In this document: one piece after another, positions 16,549 through 23,281 of the stretch
Layout of the letters: the number at the start of each line of letters is the position of its first letter
Position numbering within the stretch: the stretch's first letter is position 1
Assembly (NCBI GenBank): GCA_966080355.1
Contig: CBHROW010000011.1
Location: 1 to 30,574, forward strand
Origin: Chryseosolibacter sp966080355
GTDB lineage: Bacteria > Bacteroidota > Bacteroidia > Cytophagales > Cyclobacteriaceae
Reading direction: 5' to 3'
DNA: 30,574 bases
Program-made: the position numbers and the translations under genes
Notes under the pieces: model-generated
Database searches by the model: none
The model's input: the letters and a program-made list of their open reading frames with translations, nothing else
What the model was told of the DNA's origin: nothing

Positions 16549-17457
16549 TCAAGATCCGACCGACATCCTGAACTGCTGGGGCGTCTGGTTATAAGCGTTC
16601 TTAAAAAGGCGCGCGAAAGACGAGGGATCTTTCCAACCCACTTGCTTGCAAACATCCTGCACCGGCAACTCCGACTTCAACAAATGGCAAGCTTTTTCGA
16701 GTCTGAGTTTTTTGAGGTATTGATATGGCGGCACTCCGAACACTTCACGAAAAAGGCGCTTATAGTGAAATGACGAAAGGCACGACTGCTCAGCGAGTTG
16801 CTCGATCGAAATATCGGCAGCGTAATTGTCGTGCACGTATTCGAGCGACCAATGCATGCGTTTGTAAATCTCCTCCCGCGTTGAAACACGTACTTTGCGA
16901 ATCCCAAGAATGTCTTTACGCACGCCAAGTTGCAGCTTTAGCACGTGCAGCAACAACGACTCAATTTCATCCTGAACATAATCCTCACCCGCGCCCGGTG
17001 CGATCAACTTCGATAAATAATTTCTAATCGGTTCGTCAAGGGTGTATGTCTTTTCCGGAAATTCTATTTGAGGGTGAAACCGGTCACTGCTGAGAAGTTC
17101 GGCTTCTTTCGCATTGAAGCAGTTGACAACTTGTTCTGGTAATCGGACTTTGAAAGCCACGGTTATCATCCGATTGATATTTGCAGAAGAAGCATGTGTC
17201 TTGAACAATTGCCCCTGGTTTATCAACAGGTAACGGTCGGGGCCAATTGTGTGTTTGCGATTGCCTGCGTAGTAAGTTTGCTTGTCGTCAAGGTTGAAAT
17301 TCAGCGAAAGACGAGTCATATGCCAGTCACATTCCTCGAATGATTTTTCCTCAATGAAGAAAACGCCACTTTCAAGGTGATTCATGTTGTCGGAGTGACG
17401 CGAGCAAAAGAGCTGACCTTTCTTTTTCGCCAGGCTGCAGTATGGACAATCGATCAT
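16549..17457 (-). CDS. AraC-family regulator with Cys/His-rich N-terminus
   Basis: A 302-aa regulator. The C-terminal ~100 residues are the double helix-turn-helix of AraC/XylS: ISIEQLAEQSCLSSFHYKRLFREVFGV in pieces, then LPVQDVCKQVGW and SSFARLFKNAYNQTPQQFR. The middle (~30-180) is a cupin-like sensing region (YYAGNRKHTIGPDRYLLINQG). The first 21 residues hold C4, C7, C18 and H21 (Cx2C-x10-Cx2H), unusual for the family and suggestive of a small metal site or a redox switch, if the ATG at 17457 is right; the next in-frame Met is residue 25. It lies 110 nt behind the PAS histidine kinase on the same strand and could be part of that transcript. Confidence 0.87.
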   Translation of the reverse strand: MIDCPYCSLAKKKGQLFCSRHSDNMNHLESGVFFIEEKSFEECDWHMTRLSLNFNLDDKQTYYAGNRKHTIGPDRYLLINQGQLFKTHASSANINRMITVAFKVRLPEQVVNCFNAKEAELLSSDRFHPQIEFPEKTYTLDEPIRNYLSKLIAPGAGEDYVQDEIESLLLHVLKLQLGVRKDILGIRKVRVSTREEIYKRMHWSLEYVHDNYAADISIEQLAEQSCLSSFHYKRLFREVFGVPPYQYLKKLRLEKACHLLKSELPVQDVCKQVGWKDPSSFARLFKNAYNQTPQQFRMSVGS

Positions 17458-17567
17458 GATGAAGGTCGACCAATAATTGTACCGGTCAATGAATTGTACG
17501 AATTGTTTTGATTTGAGGTTAACGCTGACCGGATCAGCACAAGAATGTCCGTTTCCGGGATTGAAGT

Positions 17568-19052
17568 TTAGGCCTTGACGAATAGATTCGGAATTTCGAC
17601 CTCCACGGTGGTGCCGAGTCCTAAGGTGGATTGCAAAATGATCTTACCATTGAGTTTTTCTACCGTAGTTTTCGCGATATAGAGTCCCAGTCCAGAGCCT
17701 CCACTCCGGTCGGAACCTCGAAAAAACATATCGAAAGCGCGCTCCATGATATCAGTTTGAATCCCTATTCCATTGTCGGCAAATGTGATCACAGCTGATG
17801 CTTCTGATATCACGATGTCGACATGTAACATCGATGACTTCCACGGATCAAAATATTGAAACGAATTCGAGATGATGTTCTTAAAAATAACAAGCAATCG
17901 ATCGGCATCACAGTGGTAGGGAATTTCTTGGTTATGGGTCTGTACTACGCACTTCACGATAGCTGCACCTTCAAGGTAGCTGAGTGAATCGATCGCACTT
18001 TCGATAATGGAAGAGAAATCGACCGGTGCAGGCAAAACTTCGAGCTTGCTGTTTCGGGAATAGTTGATGATGTTGGCAACAAAATGATCGAGCTTTGTGA
18101 TGCTCGACTCGATGTGCTTCAGATAAATGGTGTCGGCATACTCCTTCTTCATGAGGTTCACCACGCCTTTGATCGAAAGAAGCGGAGCTCTCAGATCGTG
18201 CGATGCACTGTATACAAATTTATCGAGCTCGGTGTTCAGCTTCAGCAGTTCATTCATCTGGGTGCGTTGTAATTGCTCATCGATGCGTCTTTTGGTGATG
18301 TCCTCCATCGAAAGTGTGAGGCCGATAACCTTTCCTTCAGCGATCACCGGAATGATGCGCGTCTCGCAAATTATTTCTTGTCCGGCAGTCATCCGGTGGT
18401 CAAGAAAAGAAGTTTGCTCCTTTGAATGCAGCACAACCTGCATTCGCTCTAACCACATCTCGCGCAGCTCCGGAAGGGAAGCCGGAAGAAGATCGATAAA
18501 ATTTCTGGTGGGCAGCAGCCGGATCCCATACGTATCGAGAAAATAAACAAAGGTGCGTTCGTTGTAATCGATAAGATCGAGTTGATCGTTGACAAGCCAA
18601 ATGGATGAACTGAACGAATTGATGATCGTTCGCAGGTTTGCTTCGTGTTTCGATATCCGGTTTTGAAAGAGTTTTGTCGATGTGATGTTCCTCGAGAAGA
18701 TCGAAACGAAATCAGAGTCACCGACTTTTACTGCTTTGTAATAAATCTTCCAAAAAAAAGACTGGCCCTGCGACACAAATTCTTCTTCATCGCTGATCGA
18801 CAAACCACGCTTTGCGGCCATGCAACGCATTTTCCATTTTGCGCTCAATTCTGGAATTGCCGCAGACATAAGGTCAAAGAGATTCTCACCTTTTCGCAGC
18901 TGTACGTCATAGGATTCGAGGAACACCCAATACAGTCCCTGGTTGAGTGCAACGATCCGGAACTGATCATCCAGCAAAAGAATACTCGATTCGGCATTCT
19001 CAATAATGCCTTCGTAAAAACCTGAAAGCGATATATTTTCGACTGCGGTCAT
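17568..19052 (-). CDS. Cytoplasmic double-PAS sensor histidine kinase
   Basis: A 494-aa kinase with no signal peptide or membrane segment. Two PAS-like domains (about 13-130 and 140-255; each with FxL.xNxxLxxxL-type cores such as IVALNQGLYWVFLESYD and LIDYNERTFVYFLDTYG) appear homologous to each other. HisKA follows with the phosphorylatable H285 in SASHDLRAPLLSIKG, then the ATPase boxes: N-box LLVIFKNIISNSFQYFD, G1 FADNGIGI, F-box MFFRGSD and G2 GSGLGLYIAK. No receiver domain and no response regulator gene adjoins it, so the partner is unknown. Its ATG overlaps the stop of the upstream secreted-protein gene (ATGA), implying coupled translation. Confidence 0.92.
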   Translation of the reverse strand: MTAVENISLSGFYEGIIENAESSILLLDDQFRIVALNQGLYWVFLESYDVQLRKGENLFDLMSAAIPELSAKWKMRCMAAKRGLSISDEEEFVSQGQSFFWKIYYKAVKVGDSDFVSIFSRNITSTKLFQNRISKHEANLRTIINSFSSSIWLVNDQLDLIDYNERTFVYFLDTYGIRLLPTRNFIDLLPASLPELREMWLERMQVVLHSKEQTSFLDHRMTAGQEIICETRIIPVIAEGKVIGLTLSMEDITKRRIDEQLQRTQMNELLKLNTELDKFVYSASHDLRAPLLSIKGVVNLMKKEYADTIYLKHIESSITKLDHFVANIINYSRNSKLEVLPAPVDFSSIIESAIDSLSYLEGAAIVKCVVQTHNQEIPYHCDADRLLVIFKNIISNSFQYFDPWKSSMLHVDIVISEASAVITFADNGIGIQTDIMERAFDMFFRGSDRSGGSGLGLYIAKTTVEKLNGKIILQSTLGLGTTVEVEIPNLFVKA

Positions 19053-20200
19053 TCTTTAACTATCAAACGAATAAAAATTTTTTCTTTGCAAGCAATTCGT
19101 AAATGGTAAACTCCACTTGGAATATCAGCCATGCTCATCGTGTCGGAGTTTGATTCGCGCACCTCGATATTTCTCGAGTCGAAAAGCGAGAGACTTTCAA
19201 CGCATGGAAAGCTGGCTGTGATAGTATGTGTTGACGGGTTCGGATACACAGCGTAAGAGAATTCATCCTCTGTCCCAGTCACTTCGGCTTCGTCCAAGCC
19301 ATCGCCCAGGAAAGAGAGCAACTGATCGTACGATGCTTGTGCGTAAAAGTCTACTCCACTCAACGAAGCAGGTACAACAATTTCCTTAAAGCGCGCATAT
19401 TCAAATTTCGCCACCAGATCGGGATGTGATTGCGGATATGATGTTTTTGAAATTACAATGCTGTTGTGCTCGCTGGGTGCAAACGTTGAAGCAAAATCCC
19501 AGTCGGAATAAGTAACGAGTCCAACTTGAACTTTGTCACCGAAATCCTGACGCAGATAGCGCTTGTGCACTTTCCAATTTTGCCCGGGAATTTTGTACAA
19601 GGCCACAATGACATTGTCAAGCCGTACCAGTCGGATTGCAACATTGGCAAGCGTTGGAATGCCGGATATTTCCAGCGCGGAATTACTGTTTACCGTGTTC
19701 TTGACTTCAAAATGTGGTGGCGGAGCGCCTGATGGATTATTTGGCGTTTGCGTCTGTGCATTGCCGCAGGCTAAAAAAATGTAATTCTCGCCACCAGGCG
19801 TCCAGTCCATCAGGGCACCATGGCTATACTCGCGCGGCTTGCGAATCATAGCGCCCGCCAATGAATAAGCTGATGATGGCATTCCAGTACCTGCGCGATT
19901 CTCGACCGTTACTTCAAGCGTAAAAGAAAAAAAACGGCTAGTTACCTCTTTATACAACAGCGGTCCACGATAGTCGGCATACCAGGTGCAAGTGAATGGC
20001 TTGATATACAAGTTGCCTGGTTCGCTGGTATCGATGTCGAGTGTTTCGAGCTGATTGGTATTCCAACCTTCAACTGCTTCGATCCTGTTCCATTGTGAAA
20101 GTGATGATGCATTCTCAAATTCGTCATCGAGATAGGACAATTGAGCACAAACTTCCCAACGTGCATAGAACGTAAGCAAAATGGCGAGAGCAAGACGCAT
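19049..20200 (-). CDS. T9SS-secreted protein with lectin-like beta-sandwich and type A sorting tail
   Basis: A 383-aa protein. An N-terminal signal peptide (MRLALAILLTFYARWEVCAQ) is followed by a beta-rich domain (~25-270) opening with LDDEFENASSLSQWNRI and containing SLAGAMIRKPREY, LVRLDNVIVALYKIPGQNW and VQVGLVTYSDWD, like concanavalin/LamG or DUF1349 sandwiches. Residues ~300-383 form a Por-type sorting domain: YAVYPNPSTHTITASF, then DIPSGVYHLRI and a terminal IRLIVKE. It should cross the outer membrane by the type IX system and be cleaved or anchored at the surface. ATG 20200 overlaps the stop of the DinB-like gene by one base (TGATG); a GTG one codon up is also possible. Carbohydrate binding is likely but unproven. 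Confidence 0.85.
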   Translation of the reverse strand: MRLALAILLTFYARWEVCAQLSYLDDEFENASSLSQWNRIEAVEGWNTNQLETLDIDTSEPGNLYIKPFTCTWYADYRGPLLYKEVTSRFFSFTLEVTVENRAGTGMPSSAYSLAGAMIRKPREYSHGALMDWTPGGENYIFLACGNAQTQTPNNPSGAPPPHFEVKNTVNSNSALEISGIPTLANVAIRLVRLDNVIVALYKIPGQNWKVHKRYLRQDFGDKVQVGLVTYSDWDFASTFAPSEHNSIVISKTSYPQSHPDLVAKFEYARFKEIVVPASLSGVDFYAQASYDQLLSFLGDGLDEAEVTGTEDEFSYAVYPNPSTHTITASFPCVESLSLFDSRNIEVRESNSDTMSMADIPSGVYHLRIACKEKIFIRLIVKE

Positions 20201-20673
20201 CACGAAACTTGGGAAAAATGCTGTCGATTGCTCATCGACAAATAGTCAGTCTGCGGAAGTTCGATTCCATTTTCGCGAAATGCCTTCGACAACTTTCCTC
20301 GCTGAAATGCCGAGTGTGTAAGAATGTGGAAATAAACTTGCTTCAAACTCGCAGACACTGTTCCCTTATCGGTTTGATACATAAATGTCCAGTCGAAGTC
20401 GCGTCCATAACTTTCAGAATTAAGGAACGATTGGGTTACGCGGTTTAGATCTGCGATTCTATCTGCTATCGTGGTTACATCTGCACCGTGCACTTCCTGG
20501 TGTGACTCGCTCAAGCTACAGATGCGGTTCAGCCATGTATCATGTTCTGTTACCATTTCCGACAAGATCGCAAGACATTCATTCGGTACACTTTCAGATT
20601 TCTTAAATGCCTGCACGAGTGTTTCGTTGGCCAGGTGATTCCAAAGAAACCATTCATTCATTTGTGTTCTCAT
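20200..20673 (-). CDS. DinB-like four-helix-bundle protein
   Basis: A 157-aa all-helical protein of the DinB/YfiT-like superfamily, whose members usually bind a metal through three histidines and act as thiol-dependent transferases or have unknown roles. The visible candidates are H44 in EHDTWLNRI and the two His in YFHILTHSAFQRGKL. In typical members the last block reads HxxxH-R-G-Q, with a third His just before Arg-Gly; here that position is Gln, so the metal site may be altered. It begins the minus-strand run DinB-like, T9SS protein, PAS kinase. Function unknown. Confidence 0.75.
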   Translation of the reverse strand: MRTQMNEWFLWNHLANETLVQAFKKSESVPNECLAILSEMVTEHDTWLNRICSLSESHQEVHGADVTTIADRIADLNRVTQSFLNSESYGRDFDWTFMYQTDKGTVSASLKQVYFHILTHSAFQRGKLSKAFRENGIELPQTDYLSMSNRQHFSQVS

Positions 20674-21221
20674 AGCTAATTTTTATTGGGTTATCGATTA
20701 TGTAAGTAATTTCCAGCGTGGAGATTTTTTTTTGGAAAGTTAGCCGGCATGTTAATGAGCCTTGTATTGGTGACAGCTCAATTGATATGATGCAAGGTTC
20801 AGCGCCAAGTTTTCATTAAGGGAATTATGGATTTGGCGTTCCCATTTAAATAAGGTCTATGCGGTGTAATATTTTTCGCGAAAGTGGATGCAAAAAGCAG
20901 ACTGGTGGCTGGAAATTTAAGTGCGGTAGAAAGACTTAGCGAAACAATTTTGATAGCGTTGCTGGGTTGACCAGAGGATTTTACCCCTTCAAATGAATTT
21001 TTGTCTAGCCCTTAACACCGAACGAGCGGTCTTTTTGGATACGCGACTACTGTCGAGTTGACATCAATCAAGGCAAAAACGCTCAAAAATGGCATTGTAG
21101 ACCATCCGTATACCGGAAAAATCCGGTTTTCAGTTTTGTGTAGTCGATTTGTAGCCCGAGCGAGCCGTTCGATTTCCAATCGATCGAGTTAATCTTGCTT
21201 AACCCACAAAATACGGAGTCT
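20674..21221. other. Divergent intergenic region with a small hairpin
   Basis: About 550 nt between the DinB-like gene and the AraC regulator, both reading outward, so both promoters should lie here. No ORF is convincing and no TAnnTTTG box stands out. A 6-bp stem with AAAA loop (21112-21117 with 21122-21127, core ACCGGA/TCCGGT) is followed by TTTCAGTTTT and could be a weak terminator or attenuator for plus-strand transcription 95 nt before the AraC start. Confidence 0.5.
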
Positions 21222-22064
21222 ATGGAACCCCAGCATGCAAATTTCGATTGTGAAGGGATCAGGTTTTGCCAGATCTTTAAGAAAGAAGACAAGCCGATCG
21301 ATCTACCTTCCGAGCAAATCGCTATCGTCTTGGTTGTACAAGGTACGCTAAGCATTCAAAGCAAGTCGGCAAAGTATCAGGTGCCCTCTGGCGGAGGATT
21401 TATCATGAAACAATTCTCTCATCATTCGATCCGGAAGGAAGGAGATGAGCCGTTTGACGGAATAATTTGTTTCGTTGACACCAACACCGTGTGCAACATC
21501 ATTCGCTCATTCGAGCCGCACGAAATTCTTTCGCAAGATTATCGAACGGCTGAAGAGCTGATGTTGGCACCGTCAGACAACCTTGAGTGTTTGATCAGGT
21601 CGCTGAAACTTCATCTGCCGCTTGTCACCTCGCGAAAAGATCTGAAGATCATCTCTGAGTCAAAACTCTATGAATTGTTTTGGATCCTTCGTCAATCGCA
21701 TGACTCCGATCAGCTCAATGCTTTCCTGCGCTGCATCTACAAGCGTGAAAAACTCCAGCTCGACTTCATGCTCGAAAAATCTTATAAAGAAAATATCAGC
21801 CTGAAAAATTTAGCTTTGAGAGCCGGCTGCAGCATCTCGACATTTAAAAGAAAGTTCGATCAACTTTATCACACAACGCCAGGAAAATGGATTCAAACCC
21901 GTAGATTGGACGAAGCCTATCACCTTATTCACACTTCAGACAAAACGATTTCCGAAATATGTTTTGAAGTGGGTTTTGAAAATCCTTCGCATTTCATTCA
22001 AACATTTAAATCACGTTTTGGCATTACTCCAAAACAACTTCAATACAAGTCAACAGCTGCCTGA
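21222..22064 (+). CDS. AraC-family transcriptional regulator
   Basis: A 280-aa regulator with a cupin-like sensor domain (~10-110: IVLVVQGTLSIQSKS, SGGGFIMKQFSHHSI), a helical linker (ESKLYELFWILRQSHD) and a C-terminal AraC double HTH: ISLKNLALRAGCSISTFKRKF, the mid helix TTPGKWIQTRRLDEAYHLI, then ISEICFEVGFENPSHFIQTFK and GITPKQLQYK. ATG 21222 is preceded by an ACGGAG sequence; a TTG at 21195 in frame is less likely. The stop codon lies inside the loop of a strong terminator. The neighbouring 22459 gene is a paralogue of its first 165 residues. Effector and targets are unknown. Confidence 0.9.
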   Translation: MEPQHANFDCEGIRFCQIFKKEDKPIDLPSEQIAIVLVVQGTLSIQSKSAKYQVPSGGGFIMKQFSHHSIRKEGDEPFDGIICFVDTNTVCNIIRSFEPHEILSQDYRTAEELMLAPSDNLECLIRSLKLHLPLVTSRKDLKIISESKLYELFWILRQSHDSDQLNAFLRCIYKREKLQLDFMLEKSYKENISLKNLALRAGCSISTFKRKFDQLYHTTPGKWIQTRRLDEAYHLIHTSDKTISEICFEVGFENPSHFIQTFKSRFGITPKQLQYKSTAA

Positions 22065-22089
22065 TGCGCGCTGTTGACTTCACTTTTTT
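22047..22089 (+). terminator. Rho-independent terminator overlapping the AraC stop
   Basis: An 11-bp perfect stem (22047-22057 AAGTCAACAGC with 22070-22080 GCTGTTGACTT), a 12-nt loop containing the TGA stop, and TTTTTT at 22084-22089. The left arm is coding sequence. Confidence 0.88.
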
Positions 22090-22310
22090 ATGTTTCACTT
22101 TTGTAGTAAAATAATTTCTCCCGATCAGGCATGATCACTTGCGCTCCAGATAACCATCAACCGGCATTGAACTAACAATGACATCAATTGGTCCCTCCAA
22201 AACAATCGAGATCAACGCGATCAGATACTTTAGCATATCAGGATCAACAATTCGCTTCTCCACGGCTAGAAATCAAAATGAAACCGATTCTGATTTTAAT
22301 GGGGGATTTC

Positions 22311-22381
22311 AAAGGAAATAGGTGGCCGAACTGAAAATAGCTGTTGGAGAATTCAGGAACGCTGCTTATTTCCTTTTTTTA
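22311..22381 (+). ncRNA. Candidate structured RNA with terminator-like end
   Basis: AAAGGAAATA (22311-22320) pairs with TATTTCCTTT (22367-22376), and inside it CTGAA (22331-22335) pairs with TTCAG (22352-22356); T continues to 22380. The outer stem plus T-run resembles an intrinsic terminator with a large structured loop, as at the end of a small RNA or a leader peptide transcript. No known RNA family was recognised. Speculative. Confidence 0.3.
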
Positions 22382-22431
22382 AACCTCCTCTAATCGCTCC
22401 CAATTATCCCCCGGTATCCAGAGTAATTTCT

Positions 22432-22439
22432 TATCTTTG
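22432..22439 (+). promoter_or_regulatory. Candidate -7 box for HTH-less AraC paralogue
   Basis: TATCTTTG matches TAnnTTTG and lies 20 nt before the GTG at 22459. No TTG is seen at the -33 distance, so support is partial. It favours the GTG start, since no in-frame ATG exists nearby. Confidence 0.4.
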
Positions 22440-22458
22440 TTCACGGCCTGCATTACTC

Positions 22459-23010
22459 GTGAGCAATGTTCAATATCCTGATGCCTTAAAGGTTATATCC
22501 GACCGGATTGTCGGTAACGGTATTGAGATCATTTTTTGTCAGCACGAAAATTCTTCTCCGCCTGCAAAAACTACATTCGATCAACATGCGCTGGTGATCG
22601 TGCTAGAAGGCGAGGTTAGCTTACGACAGCGTCAGTCGGAACACTTGCGAAAAGGTGAGGCCATGATGATTCGAAAAAATTCTTCGCTCACCATTGAGAG
22701 TAAAGTTTCAAGTGAAGGGCTTTTCAGGTGTCTTTATCTTTTTTTCGATGATCAGTCATTGAATTATGCGCTGGATGGGTTCGATCCAACTCCTGCCGCT
22801 ACAGGAATCTCGCACTTCAAAGTGCCATTGAATGAACACCTGCAGGAATTTACCCAGTCGCTGATGACTCACTATCGTAACTTCAACAGTCAACACACCT
22901 GGGCACATTTGCTGGAAAGTAAACTTCGCGAACTGATCTGGATATTTTTTCATTCTGAACTCCGTGAAAAGGCATTCAGCTTTTTCCGGGTGTCGGCAAT
23001 TTCTTCTTAA
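22459..23010 (+). CDS. AraC-like sensor domain lacking the HTH (truncated paralogue)
   Basis: A 183-aa product starting with GTG. It follows the same plan as the first ~165 residues of the AraC regulator just upstream: cupin strands (ALVIVLEGEVSLRQRQ, RKGEAMMIRKNSSL), the linker helix and ESKLRELIWIFFHSE, matching ESKLYELFWILRQSH. It then stops after about 15 more residues (FSFFRVSAISS), just where the DNA-binding domain should begin. None of the three frames downstream to the terminator at 23162 shows an AraC HTH, so the domain is deleted, not merely out of frame. The remaining domain has no in-frame stop or shift, so it may be a decaying copy or a functional stand-alone ligand/dimerisation domain. 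Confidence 0.7.
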   Translation: MSNVQYPDALKVISDRIVGNGIEIIFCQHENSSPPAKTTFDQHALVIVLEGEVSLRQRQSEHLRKGEAMMIRKNSSLTIESKVSSEGLFRCLYLFFDDQSLNYALDGFDPTPAATGISHFKVPLNEHLQEFTQSLMTHYRNFNSQHTWAHLLESKLRELIWIFFHSELREKAFSFFRVSAISS

Positions 23011-23161
23011 TCAAGAGGCGATGGCTCATCTTTCAGTCTTGGGCCTCCCTGAATTCAAATTGATCTTATTGCTGTACTTCGAGCATCTCATCTCAGATAC
23101 TTTTGTGAAGCATCTTTGGTGGATAAGAACCAGAGCGATAACAACAGTCAGCTATGGTTCC

Positions 23162-23195
23162 AGGGGTTGCATCCTAGCAACCCCTTTCCTTTTTT
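23162..23195 (+). terminator. Rho-independent terminator
   Basis: A 9-bp perfect stem (23162-23170 AGGGGTTGC with 23177-23185 GCAACCCCT), a 6-nt loop and TTCCTTTTTT. It ends plus-strand transcription 150 nt after the truncated AraC paralogue; the intervening 23011-23161 shows no convincing gene. On the minus strand no T-run follows, so it does not serve the kinase gene. Confidence 0.85.
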
Positions 23196-23281
23196 AAATA
23201 AATCTTTACTGAGACATCAAGACATCTGCTTTCTGCTGGAGTGACCTGCATCTAAAAAGCCCAGCCGATCGAATTCAATGT

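Larger units (their letters stand above)
22090..22458. other. Intergenic region between AraC gene and HTH-less paralogue
   Basis: About 370 nt with no standard gene. It holds a 19-codon reading frame at 22278-22334 (start MKPILILMGDF), a nested hairpin with T-run at 22311-22380, and a TATCTTTG box at 22432-22439. The first 180 nt show nothing recognisable. Confidence 0.5.

Noticed and set aside
23162..23195. Bidirectional terminator serving the 7TMR-DISM kinase
   Set aside because: On the minus strand the stem is followed by GGAACC, not T.
22964..23197. 77-codon plus-strand frame as the missing HTH of the truncated AraC paralogue
   Set aside because: Its residues do not resemble the AraC double HTH and it runs into the terminator stem.
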